64,000 nt of DNA, from positions 4,232,001-4,296,000 of the forward strand of contig NZ_CP107532.1 in assembly GCF_025813715.1 (NCBI RefSeq), read 5' to 3'. A program made the translations under genes and the position numbers. The notes below the pieces were generated by a model, which saw only the letters and a program-made list of their open reading frames with translations, did no database searches and had not been told where the DNA came from. The DNA comes from Methylobacterium sp. FF17 (GTDB lineage Bacteria > Pseudomonadota > Alphaproteobacteria > Rhizobiales > Beijerinckiaceae). Below are positions 8,366-16,949 of this stretch, in pieces (the stretch's first letter is position 1; each line of letters starts with the position of its first letter).

Positions 8366-8668
8366 CAGGGCAGCCTCCTCAAATCATGAGGGGGCTGCCG
8401 CACGCGCGGTCACGCCCCCGGGGGGATCTCTCGGATTGCGTGGCGGGATATGCGTTTCACGGCGTGCCTCGTGGCGGTGTGTGGCGAAGGGATCGCAGCT
8501 CCGGATTCGGCGATCAAGGCGGGATTTTCGGCAGGGTTAAGCGTTCCCTGGTCGGATTGCCTGGGCTGGGAGCAGGCGGGAACGGCCTGCCACCACTGGT
8601 TTGAAATTGCCTATCGAGTCATGGTGGCAAAGCCGAGCTTCCCTTGCGGCCTCACCCTGGTCTCCTTG

Positions 8669-10369
8669 ATGCCGTTTTTCACCCAAGACCATCTACGCCT
8701 CTCCCTGGAGTACCTCGCCGCGAACGGGCACCCGCAACTCATCACCCTTTTGGCGATGTTCCGGACGCGTCTCGAAGTCGGCGACACGGACGACGACGCG
8801 AGCCCTTTCGGCGCCCGTGACGAGAACCTGCTCCTGACCGATTTCTTCAAGCCCTCCGGCGGGCCGGAGGAGCGGCCCCTGTACGTGCCGTTCGGCTTCG
8901 GGCTTGGGACCCCGTCGCCCTGGCGCGACCACCTCTACGCAAGCCGCAGCCTTCAACGCATGCGGAAGGACCGGCAGAACGCCGGCATCGCCTTCCGTCA
9001 AAGCACTGCCGACAACCGCCGCTGGAGCCTGAGGTCGGACTTCATCGAGCACCTCCGGGACAAGAGCGCCGACACCGTCGGCTCCATCCCGTTCCATCTC
9101 GCGATGCTGGCCGTGTGGATGTACCGGACCGAGCCGTTCGAGAGCGTCGAGGAAGCGGTGCAGCGTCTGGTCGCCGACCTGTCGCTCGACGACTACGGCG
9201 TGATCGGCACCGTCTTCTCCACCGCCGTCCCAGGCGATCTTGCGGGTCTGCCCATGCAGGGCCAACCAATGGAGCCGTTGGAGATCCTGGCCCTGTTGGT
9301 CGTCCCGGCTGCGCCTCCTGCCGAGCAGGTCGCGGAAGAGGACGTGGACAAGCCCGGGGACGAGGCCCCCGGCAGGTGGGAGATCAATGCCGCGGATCTC
9401 GGCGACATGGAGGGGCTGGTCGGGCTGATACCCGCCGCGCTCCAGGCGCTGGCCGCGCTGCGGGCGGGCATGCATGTCATCTTCACGGGCGCGCCGGGAA
9501 CCGGGAAGACATCGCTGGCCGTCCTCCTGTGCGACAAGGCCGGATTCCCGTCATGGACCGCCTCGGCCACCGACCAGTGGACGACGTTCGACACCATCGG
9601 CGGCTACTTCCCGGCCGTGCACCGCGAGGGCGCCGGAGAGCAACTCGACTTCCTGCCCGGGCACATCGTGGAGACCATCGAGCAGCGGAAGTGCCTCGTC
9701 ATCGACGAGATCAACCGCGCCGATATCGACAAGGCGTTCGGCGAGATGTTCACGCTGCTGTCCGGGCAGCCCGTCACCCTTCCATTCCGCCGCCGCGATG
9801 CGGACGGCAACTTCCGGCGCCTGCGCCTCGTCCACGGGCCTTCGCTGCAGGAGAGCGACCTCGAACCGATCCAGGTCCCGCCCTGGTGGCGCATCCTGGG
9901 CGCCATGAACGATGCGGACAAGCAGAGCCTCAAGCAACTGTCCTACGCCTTCATGCGGCGCTTCGCGTTCGTCTCGGTCCCGGCGCCGCCGCCCGATGCC
10001 TACGAGGGGCTCATCCGTAGGAATGCCGAGGACCTGCCGGACGGGCTCGTCGACACGCTGGTCGGTCTATTCGCTGACGAGCGTGCCGGCTTCGGGTCGG
10101 TTGGCATCCCCTTCGGTCCCGCCATCCCCCTGACGATGATCAGGCACGCACGACAGCGTCTGGCTGTCGATGCCGCCACCTCGGACGCAGTCCTCATGCG
10201 GGAGCTGCTCGAAGCCTACGTGATCCCTCAGATGCAGGGTCGCGCGGACTTGCACGAGGGCGTCGACGCGCTCCTGTCCGGTAGCCTCGGCGCCGAGGCG
10301 GCCGTCTTCGAGCGACGGTTGGCCGTCTGGACCGGATACATCGCGCCGCCCGAGGATGACCGGGAGTGA
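8669..10369 (+). CDS. McrB-like AAA+ ATPase/GTPase (motor of a McrBC-type system)
   Basis: About 566 residues. The AAA_5/McrB motor is clear: Walker A GAPGTGKTS at about 274-282, Walker B/signature CLVIDEINRADIDKAFGEMF, and GAMNDADKQSLKQLSYAFMR followed by RRFAF. In McrB the corresponding MNxxDR motif reads guanine nucleotide; here the arginine is lysine (MNDADK). The ~250-residue N-terminal region is not a recognised modified-base reader and would be the specificity module. Start uncertain: the frame opens at 8450, but coding character rises near MPFFTQDHLRLSLEYLA; no strong ribosome site was seen. Its stop overlaps the next gene's start (ATGA), so motor and nuclease are made together. Confidence 0.88.
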   Translation: MPFFTQDHLRLSLEYLAANGHPQLITLLAMFRTRLEVGDTDDDASPFGARDENLLLTDFFKPSGGPEERPLYVPFGFGLGTPSPWRDHLYASRSLQRMRKDRQNAGIAFRQSTADNRRWSLRSDFIEHLRDKSADTVGSIPFHLAMLAVWMYRTEPFESVEEAVQRLVADLSLDDYGVIGTVFSTAVPGDLAGLPMQGQPMEPLEILALLVVPAAPPAEQVAEEDVDKPGDEAPGRWEINAADLGDMEGLVGLIPAALQALAALRAGMHVIFTGAPGTGKTSLAVLLCDKAGFPSWTASATDQWTTFDTIGGYFPAVHREGAGEQLDFLPGHIVETIEQRKCLVIDEINRADIDKAFGEMFTLLSGQPVTLPFRRRDADGNFRRLRLVHGPSLQESDLEPIQVPPWWRILGAMNDADKQSLKQLSYAFMRRFAFVSVPAPPPDAYEGLIRRNAEDLPDGLVDTLVGLFADERAGFGSVGIPFGPAIPLTMIRHARQRLAVDAATSDAVLMRELLEAYVIPQMQGRADLHEGVDALLSGSLGAEAAVFERRLAVWTGYIAPPEDDRE

Positions 10370-11643
10370 CGGGTCGTGCCCGGTGGGTGGCGGACCTGAC
10401 CACGTCCCGCCACGTCCACCGCTTCCTGACGCGCATCAGCGCAGCCTCCGACCCGGCCGAGGCTCCGGCCATCGATGAGGCGCAGTTGCGGGCCTACCTC
10501 GATAGCCTCCGGGGCGGAGCGGACGATGCCCGCACCCTGGTGGAGGTCATGGAGCTCATGACCCGGGGGTACGTCGAGTTCATGCAGACGGAATTGCCCA
10601 AGCTCTTGGCGGTCCTGTCGAACCGCACCGAGCATGTGCGCGAGGTCGTCGGTCCGGGGCTGCGTGGCGTCGTGCGTTGGGACCTGACGAAAGTGGGACG
10701 GGCCAACCGGACGCTTCCAAGCGCCCGGTACATCTCCAACGTTCAGCGGCGTTCCTACGAGACCCCTGAGAACGCGCTGCTCGTCTGGTTGCTGACCGAC
10801 ATCGAGCGCGCCGTCGCCCAGATCGGCAAGCGCATCGGCACCCGGCGCCTGCATCCCCTGCTGCGCCTTCTACGGGACGAGAGCCAGGCGGCTCTCCGAC
10901 ATGAAGCCTTGTCGAGCGTGGAGGCCGTGCGCGCCGTTTCCCCTCACATGATCCACGCCGCGAGGCACAATCGCCAGCCGGGATACCGGGCAGCGGCCGC
11001 CCTCGTTCAACGCCGGCGCCGGATGCAGGAAAGAAGCAGGGCCGCACGTTGGTCGCTCATGCTCCAACTGCTCCGCAGCAATTGGCTGGAGCCGGTATCC
11101 GACGATGACCTGTTCGAGATCTACGGCCTCTCGACGGTCCTGTCCGTCCTTTCTGAGGACCTGGGCCTTGGCGAACCCGTGCATTACGGCCTGCTTGGAT
11201 CGACCCTGGAACCGGCCGCGACCTACCGGATGGTGGATGCGACCGTGCGAGTGTGGTTCAACCGGACGCCCGGGCGTGTCCTCGGCATCACCAGCCGGTA
11301 CGCGACCGTGAACGCCACCTATAGCGGACTGGGAGGGTTCGACCGGCGGCCCGACATCATGCTCGTCCTCGAACGAGGGCTGGACCGCCGCACCTTCCTG
11401 GTCGAGGTCAAGAACGCCGGGACCAAGGCTTACCTGCGAGACAGCGTCTACAAGGTCTTCGGTTACCTGCACGACTACGCCCAGGTTTTCGCGGACCGCC
11501 CGACCGACCTCGCTGCGCTCTACGTCCCGGAAGGCATGGTCGGATTTCTCGGGACAGAGGAAGCCGCGTCGGGCATGACCATCGTCTGCGAGGGCGACAG
11601 ACCCCGACTGGCGAGCGCCCTCAGGTCGGGCCTCGGCCTGTAG
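10366..11643 (+). CDS. McrC-like PD-(D/E)XK nuclease partner
   Basis: 425 residues. The C-terminal domain has the core of a PD-(D/E)XK nuclease: D330 in RRPDIMLVLERG and E347-V-K349 in FLVEVKN. The long N-terminal helical region (residues ~1-220) is where McrC-type partners contact the McrB motor. It resembles the DUF2357/McrC-like nucleases that pair with McrB motors, but I could not fix the exact subfamily. The 4-bp overlap with the McrB-like gene supports an obligate complex. Expected role: motor-driven cleavage of foreign DNA carrying a recognised feature. Confidence 0.82.
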   Translation: MTGRARWVADLTTSRHVHRFLTRISAASDPAEAPAIDEAQLRAYLDSLRGGADDARTLVEVMELMTRGYVEFMQTELPKLLAVLSNRTEHVREVVGPGLRGVVRWDLTKVGRANRTLPSARYISNVQRRSYETPENALLVWLLTDIERAVAQIGKRIGTRRLHPLLRLLRDESQAALRHEALSSVEAVRAVSPHMIHAARHNRQPGYRAAAALVQRRRRMQERSRAARWSLMLQLLRSNWLEPVSDDDLFEIYGLSTVLSVLSEDLGLGEPVHYGLLGSTLEPAATYRMVDATVRVWFNRTPGRVLGITSRYATVNATYSGLGGFDRRPDIMLVLERGLDRRTFLVEVKNAGTKAYLRDSVYKVFGYLHDYAQVFADRPTDLAALYVPEGMVGFLGTEEAASGMTIVCEGDRPRLASALRSGLGL

Positions 11644-11740
11644 CAGACTGTCCACTCCGATACCGGCATTGCCCGTTGACTTCGGGTTCGTCACCGCGTT
11701 GGCTGTCGGCAGGCGTGATCACTCCTGAGTACCAGAGATA

Positions 11741-12910
11741 ATGAACGACCAGGCATTCAAGCACGGCGCGAAAGCGGAGGTCGAACGCCTCCTGACCATC
11801 GAAGAAGTCGCAGAAACGCTGCAGGTGTCGGCAGTTACGGTCCGACGCATCGTCGCGAAGGAGGAGCTCGCCACGGTCCGGATCGGAGAGCGCCATATAC
11901 GCGTGACGCCGACAGCTCTTCAGGCGTACATCGATGGGCAGGCCCGTCAGCGGCCAAGCGCGGTTCGGCCGATTACCGAGACGGCGAGGCCGGGAAAGAG
12001 GACCGCTCCGGCAAAGGTGTTCGAGGGCGTCACCGGCTCGAAGCTTTCGTGGACGGTCATCCAGGCAGACGCCGCGCAGGGCATGAAGGGGCTCCCTGCT
12101 GAGAGCGTCGACTGCATCGTGACCTCCCCACCGTACTACTGGCAGCGCGACTACGGCTACGATGGTCAGATCGGCCACGAGCAGACCATCGACGGGTTCG
12201 TGCAAGCGCTCCGGGAGGTGTTCTCCGAGGCGCGACGCGTGCTGAAGCCGACCGGAACCCTGTTCCTGAACATCGGGGACACCTACTACTCGGCGAAAGG
12301 CAAGCCTCACGGCCAGGACCTCAAGAACGCGGGACGCCAGATGGCCCGAAAGGTCCTCCGCGCCGTCGACGGACCAGGGCTTGGCCTTCCGCGGAAATCG
12401 CTGATCGGCATCCCATGGCGCGTGGCCCTGGCCCTGCAGCAGGATGGCTGGACGCTTCGCAGCGACATCATCTGGGATCGACCAGGATCGCTGGGGGAGC
12501 CGACTGCCAAGGACCGTCCCTGGAGGCGCTTCGAGCACATCTTCATGTTCTCGCGGGCGCCACGCTACTTCTTCGACCGGACCGGGCTTGAGGGCAGCGA
12601 GGACATCTGGACCTTCCCCGCCCGACCGGACAACCCGGCGCCCCACTTCGCCCCCTATCCGCGCGAGCTCGTGTCCCGATGCCTCGCCATCGGTTGCGTA
12701 CCGGGCGGGGTGGTCCTCGACCCGTTCGTGGGTAGCGGCACGACGATGGTCGCCGCCCTGGAAAGCGGCAGACCAGCCATCGGCATCGATCTCAATCCGG
12801 AATACTGCACCCAGGCGCTACGGTGGGTTTCGGAGAAACCGCGAGCCCGCCGTCGCCCAGCCGGAACCGACGCCCGCGCCACGAAACTGCTGCCGGGCCT
12901 TGAGGCCTGA
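11741..12910 (+). CDS. DNA methyltransferase (beta class) fused to an N-terminal excisionase-type HTH domain
   Basis: 389 residues. The C-terminal part is an amino-methyltransferase: catalytic motif IV TSPPYY at 128-132 precedes the SAM-binding motif I DPFVGSGTT at 327-335, the order of beta-class N4-cytosine or N6-adenine enzymes. TSPPY leans to N4-cytosine but does not prove it. Residues about 14-65 (EEVAETLQVSAVTVRRIVAK, then RIGERHIRVTPTALQAYI) are an excisionase/MerR-like winged HTH, an unusual N-terminal addition. Lying 97 bp after the nuclease gene, it may mark self DNA or recruit the system to one site. Confidence 0.9.
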   Translation: MNDQAFKHGAKAEVERLLTIEEVAETLQVSAVTVRRIVAKEELATVRIGERHIRVTPTALQAYIDGQARQRPSAVRPITETARPGKRTAPAKVFEGVTGSKLSWTVIQADAAQGMKGLPAESVDCIVTSPPYYWQRDYGYDGQIGHEQTIDGFVQALREVFSEARRVLKPTGTLFLNIGDTYYSAKGKPHGQDLKNAGRQMARKVLRAVDGPGLGLPRKSLIGIPWRVALALQQDGWTLRSDIIWDRPGSLGEPTAKDRPWRRFEHIFMFSRAPRYFFDRTGLEGSEDIWTFPARPDNPAPHFAPYPRELVSRCLAIGCVPGGVVLDPFVGSGTTMVAALESGRPAIGIDLNPEYCTQALRWVSEKPRARRRPAGTDARATKLLPGLEA

Positions 12911-12944
12911 GGCATCGACCCGAACACCTCGGTGACAGTCCGCC

Positions 12945-13871
12945 ATGAACTCTCCTACGCCAATCAACGCCGGTTCCGCTGCGCGCCTACCTGAGGAAGT
13001 CCTGCGCGGGCTGAAGCCGTTGGCTCCGGATGAGTTCTCGCGGCAACTGCTCGATAGCGCCGCGAGCGTGATCGAGGATCAGGGCAACTTCCTGCGACTG
13101 AACTACTTCTCCGTCGCGGTTCGTGTCTTCTTCGAGCACATCATGGGCACGTTGTCGCCCGACGACCAAGTGTCGAGCTGCCCCTGGTTCCAGCTTGAGG
13201 ACGGCCAGGACAAGCCGACGCGGGCGCAACGCATCAAGTATTGGCTGCAAGGCGGCTTGACCGACGATTACCTTGTTGCCGAACTGAGCCTCGACCCCGC
13301 CCCATTGCGCAAGCGCCTGATGAAGGCGTTTAGCCGCCTCAGCAAGCATGTTCACGTTCGGGAGAACACGGTCGTTTACGAACCGGCAATCCAAGCCACC
13401 GAGATCGATCAGGCGACGTTGGCGGTCGAGGAGCTCCTGTTGGCGTACCGCGACTGCCGGAATGCGCTCTTGGAACCTCTAGCCGAAGCTCTCGACGAGG
13501 AAGCCGTCGACACCCTCATGTCCGAGACCATCGGAGACATCGACGAGTTGGCCACGCATCACTCGCTCGAAGAGGTCTATACTGCTGACACGTGCGTTCT
13601 GGACATCGGCCCACGGTTCGTAAGGTACCAGGCGTCGGGGACTGTCTCGGTCCTGCTGCAGTACGGCTCCAACTCGGACGTGAGGCGCGGTGATGGCGCG
13701 GAGATGAGCACAAGCTTTCCCTTCGCCGTCGAGTTTGAGGTGCCTCTGGAAGAGCCCCGCGACTTGCGGAACGCGCATATCGTTTCCGGGGTCGATACTG
13801 CATCCTGGTTCGATGTGCCTGATGACGAGGACCTGCCTGACGTAGCCGACGACGCAGACTCTCCATTTTGA
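12945..13871 (+). CDS. protein resembling pPIWI-associating nucleases
   Basis: 308 residues, soluble. The N-terminal ~150 residues (LNYFSVAVRVFFEHIMGTLS, then RAQRIKYWLQGGLTDDYL and SRLSKHVHVRENTVV) recall the predicted pPIWI-associating nuclease domain described in defence islands; that match is from memory and moderate. The C-terminal half is acidic and ends in a run of Asp and Glu (PDDEDLPDVADDADS). No classical nuclease triad is obvious. It follows the methyltransferase by 34 bp on the same strand and closes the cassette; a 120-bp gap then precedes the HTH-like gene. Confidence 0.55.
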   Translation: MNSPTPINAGSAARLPEEVLRGLKPLAPDEFSRQLLDSAASVIEDQGNFLRLNYFSVAVRVFFEHIMGTLSPDDQVSSCPWFQLEDGQDKPTRAQRIKYWLQGGLTDDYLVAELSLDPAPLRKRLMKAFSRLSKHVHVRENTVVYEPAIQATEIDQATLAVEELLLAYRDCRNALLEPLAEALDEEAVDTLMSETIGDIDELATHHSLEEVYTADTCVLDIGPRFVRYQASGTVSVLLQYGSNSDVRRGDGAEMSTSFPFAVEFEVPLEEPRDLRNAHIVSGVDTASWFDVPDDEDLPDVADDADSPF

Positions 13872-13994
13872 GGCGGTAGGGCGGTGTGGGTCGTTGCGCG
13901 GCCTGCCGTTTCCTCCCACTCGGAAGGTCACACGTCTACCCTCATCGAACCCTTTCCGCCTTCCAGGGAGCGACCGGTCTGATACGATGACGGC

Positions 13995-14471
13995 ATGCGC
14001 GTCTCCCTCCACCCGGTCCCAGACACACCCGACGCCGTCGGCACCCTCGACGGCGAGGTCCTCGTCGCCGTCGGCCGAGAGCTTCAAGTCAACGGCCGCG
14101 TGATCCCCCAGGACGATGTCGGCGACGCCCTGGCCGAGGCGGTCGAGGTCGCCGCGACCGCGCTGTTCGGCGGTGATTATCTGGGGTCGCTCTCGCGGGT
14201 CCTTGGCCTCAACCGGCGCTCGACCGTCAGCGACAGGGTGGCACGGAACGGCCTGCCGGCCTGGGCCCTGCACATCCTCGGCTACGCGGCAGGGCACCCG
14301 GCGCCGCGGGCTCTCGGATACCTCATGTTGGCCGCCGCCGAGATCCTCGACGCCGAGGCGTCCGCGACGGCCCGGCGGGCGGAGCTCGGGACCCTGGCGC
14401 ATCAGGGCCTGGAAGACGCCTTGGCGCTGGTGGAGCGGGCTCGCACGATGAAGGTGCTCCCGCGGTCGTAA
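13995..14471 (+). CDS. HTH-like phage protein (family copy 2)
   Basis: 158 residues. The centre (ALFGGDYLGSLSRVLGLNRR, then STVSDRVARNGLPAWALHIL) has the same helix-turn-helix pattern as the proteins at 7473 and 17345, with an extra N-terminal domain of about 45 residues. Probably a DNA-binding regulator of the phage-like region. It has its own upstream gap of about 120 bp and is followed by the AAA+ gene on the same strand. Confidence 0.65.
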   Translation: MRVSLHPVPDTPDAVGTLDGEVLVAVGRELQVNGRVIPQDDVGDALAEAVEVAATALFGGDYLGSLSRVLGLNRRSTVSDRVARNGLPAWALHILGYAAGHPAPRALGYLMLAAAEILDAEASATARRAELGTLAHQGLEDALALVERARTMKVLPRS

Positions 14472-14548
14472 CGCTTTCTTCAGAGGTGACGGGGTAACCT
14501 CATCGAACGCGTCTGATTTCCGATCAGGTGCGAGGTGGAGCACCCGTC

Positions 14549-16189
14549 ATGAAGTCCATTTCCCGCTTTGAAGCGGCTGAGCCCCTGTCCGCGCACAACA
14601 TCCTGTGCGGCACGCTCCCCCCTCCAGACCGGCGCGACGAACACCCATTCGTCCCGCTGATCACATACCTGGACGTGCGCTGCCCTGAGCAGCCGCACGG
14701 CTGGAACGCCACGGCCGACGTCTTTTTCGACGACATCCTAGCTGGGCTGCTCGGGTCCGCCTGCGGCATCCGCGAGGCCCTGCAGCGAGGGACGATGGAT
14801 CTCGCCGCGGCCCGCATCGCCGTCGAGACCCTTCGCAAGCGCTGCATCGCCCATGGCGAACGGCTCGACGCGTGCAACGTCTTCGCCGAACACGATGACG
14901 TCGAGAAGGCGGTGACGGACACTGCCCGCCTGCGTGCGCATTGCGATGTCGGGCTCACGGGCTGCGGGGACCTCACGGCCCTGGCGCGCCTCGCGGAGAT
15001 GGGGGAGACGTGCATCCTACTGCGGGCGGACGGCTTCGTGGATTTCGTGCTGGGCGCCCGGGCCTATCTCGCCGGTGCCGACGAGACACCGCTCGTCTGG
15101 CGGCAAGGTCCGCCCCTCCCTCTGATCGCACGCAGCCTGGACCTTGGGCGCTCGATCCTAGCCCGGCGCGAGCAGGCGCAGGTCCGGGAGACCCATGCCG
15201 AGGCGATGGACGACGACTGCGCCGGCATCCGGCGGATCGCGTCGTCGGCCCCGGACCCGGCCATTGACCCGGAACCGAGGACCGAGCCGGGCGTGACCGG
15301 CCTGTCACTCGTCGTCATCCCCTCGCTCAAGCACTTGCCGCTGCCGAGCAAGCACTCCCGCGACAGAGGCGATAGCCCGCGTGCCTTGTGCGAGGACCTC
15401 TCCGAGAAGGCCTTGGCTCTGACGCCGGCGCCAGATCCGGCCGCGTTCAGCGCGAGGCTCCTGGCGGACTACCCGTGGGCTGCGGAAGTCATCGAAGCGT
15501 ACGCCCAGGATCTCGTCGGAGCTCCGTTCGCACGGTTCCGACCCCGGACGCTTGTTAGCGGAGCCGGTGGGGGAAAGACCTCGTTTGCCCGGTCATTGCT
15601 CCGGGCGGCGGGCCTGCCCGAGGTGCTTTACTCCGCCGCGGGCGTCATGGATGGCGGCAATTTCGCGGGGGCGTCGAGGACCTGGAGCACATGGCGCCTG
15701 TCGGTCCCGGGCCAGGGCGTCTTGCGGTTCGGGCAGGCGAGCCTGGGGGTCATCATCGATGAAGCGGAGAAGGCAGGTCCGTCCCGTCGGTGGGGCCGGC
15801 TTGACGAGACGCTTTTGCCGTTCCTCGAACGGGGCACGACCGCTCGGGCCATTTTCGACCCGGCGCTGGAGGTGCCACTCGATCTGAGCGGCATCAGCTA
15901 CATCCTGACGGCGAACGAGGGCCGGGGCATGTCGGGGCCCTTGCTGGACCGGGCACCCCCCGTGGAGTGGCCAATGCCACGCCGGCAGGACATGCCCATC
16001 GTCGCGGCCGCAATCCTTGACGAGCTCCGTCGCGAGCGGGGCCTCGATGAGGTCTGGTGTCCGCCCTTGGATAGGGATGAGCTCGACGCCCTGACGGCGT
16101 GGCGAGGAGGCTCGATGCGCCCCCTACGCCGCATGGTCGAGGCCGTGGTCTCCTCCCGCGAGACGTTCGCCCGCCGTCAGCCGAACTAG
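14549..16189 (+). CDS. AAA+ ATPase, Lon/ClpX-like motor without protease domain
   Basis: 546 residues. The N-terminal ~290 residues are unrecognised; then a Lon-like AAA+ module: Walker A GAGGGKT (338-344), Walker B GVIIDEAEKAG (D404-E405), a polar sensor segment ILTANEGRG and a C-terminal lid. No Ser-Lys protease domain follows. The start at ATG 14549 is preferred over the upstream GTG because GGTGGAG lies at suitable distance. It could be a remodelling ATPase for phage replication or for defence. A GTG-started small gene follows 9 bp after its stop, after a strong AGGAGG. Confidence 0.8.
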   Translation: MKSISRFEAAEPLSAHNILCGTLPPPDRRDEHPFVPLITYLDVRCPEQPHGWNATADVFFDDILAGLLGSACGIREALQRGTMDLAAARIAVETLRKRCIAHGERLDACNVFAEHDDVEKAVTDTARLRAHCDVGLTGCGDLTALARLAEMGETCILLRADGFVDFVLGARAYLAGADETPLVWRQGPPLPLIARSLDLGRSILARREQAQVRETHAEAMDDDCAGIRRIASSAPDPAIDPEPRTEPGVTGLSLVVIPSLKHLPLPSKHSRDRGDSPRALCEDLSEKALALTPAPDPAAFSARLLADYPWAAEVIEAYAQDLVGAPFARFRPRTLVSGAGGGKTSFARSLLRAAGLPEVLYSAAGVMDGGNFAGASRTWSTWRLSVPGQGVLRFGQASLGVIIDEAEKAGPSRRWGRLDETLLPFLERGTTARAIFDPALEVPLDLSGISYILTANEGRGMSGPLLDRAPPVEWPMPRRQDMPIVAAAILDELRRERGLDEVWCPPLDRDELDALTAWRGGSMRPLRRMVEAVVSSRETFARRQPN

Positions 16190-16198
16190 GAGGATACC

Positions 16199-16420
16199 GT
16201 GGTGTCCTTCCTTCGCCCCGCCTCGCCGGCGGGAATGATGCGGCTCGCCTACGGCCTGCTCGTCCGCGTCGGCGACCCCCAGTGCCAGGACGGCGCCGCC
16301 AAGGTCTCGGAGCTCCGGCGCCGGGTCTCGGAAGGCACGCTCGATCCCGAGTGCGCGGCCGCCCAGGCATGCCGGCTCGCCCGGACCATTCTCGCCACCA
16401 CCCCCAACGCCAAGGAGTAG
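16199..16420 (+). CDS. small hypothetical protein
   Basis: 72-73 residues, soluble, starting at GTG 16199 or 16202, both behind AGGAGGA that overlaps the stop of the AAA+ gene. Short helical protein (VSELRRRVSEGTLDPECAAA). Followed after 4 bp by the next small gene. No family recognised. Confidence 0.65.
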   Translation: MVSFLRPASPAGMMRLAYGLLVRVGDPQCQDGAAKVSELRRRVSEGTLDPECAAAQACRLARTILATTPNAKE

Positions 16421-16424
16421 CACC

Positions 16425-16607
16425 ATGCCTCGATCCCAAGATCCCACGACCGCCCAGCGCATCCAGGGCCTGCAGCATGCCTGGGGCATCCTCGTCTTCG
16501 AGGTCTGCGAGGGCAATCTCACCTACGACGACGTCACGCCCATCATCGACATGCTCGCGGCCAGCATCGACGAGCTCAAGGCTCGGGCGGGCGATGCCCC
16601 TGTCTGA
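16425..16607 (+). CDS. small hypothetical protein
   Basis: 60 residues, mixed acidic and helical (VFEVCEGNLTYDDVTPIIDM). It starts with ATG 4 bp after the previous stop and its 3' end overlaps the next gene by 14 bp, a packing typical of phage early or accessory operons. No function seen. Confidence 0.65.
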   Translation: MPRSQDPTTAQRIQGLQHAWGILVFEVCEGNLTYDDVTPIIDMLAASIDELKARAGDAPV

Positions 16608-16947
16608 GCGGGTCGACGTCTACCGGCACCTGCGCCTCCGCGTCCGGTGCTGGTCGGTCCGCGTCAACGGCCGGGTCGTCGACCACGTCGAGGCCATCGC
16701 CCTGCGGGACGTCCGCCTCGTGATCCGCCCCGGGGCGCTCGCCCGCGTGAGAGCCCGTCAGATTCGCGAGGTCTGTGCACATGCCCGGGGCACCGTAACT
16801 GACGCGCCCCGGCCGGAGGGCGCCAGGCGCCTCCGGTTCTGTCCCTACGCGGGGACGACTTTCACCGCCGACGGCGAGCCCATGACAGCGGCCGCCGCAG
16901 CATGGTTCGAGGCCGACGGTTCGGCTTGGTGCACCCTGGAGAATTGA
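16594..16947 (+). CDS. hypothetical protein of a phage-type family
   Basis: 117 residues. The N-terminal half (RCWSVRVNGRVVDHVEAIAL, then DVRLVIRPGALARVRARQIR) resembles a small protein found in alphaproteobacterial phages and plasmids that begins with the same short beta-rich domain; its role is unknown. Begins inside the end of the previous gene (14-bp overlap) and is followed 2 bp later by a secreted protein gene. Confidence 0.65.
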   Translation: MPLSERVDVYRHLRLRVRCWSVRVNGRVVDHVEAIALRDVRLVIRPGALARVRARQIREVCAHARGTVTDAPRPEGARRLRFCPYAGTTFTADGEPMTAAAAAWFEADGSAWCTLEN

Positions 16948-16949
16948 GC

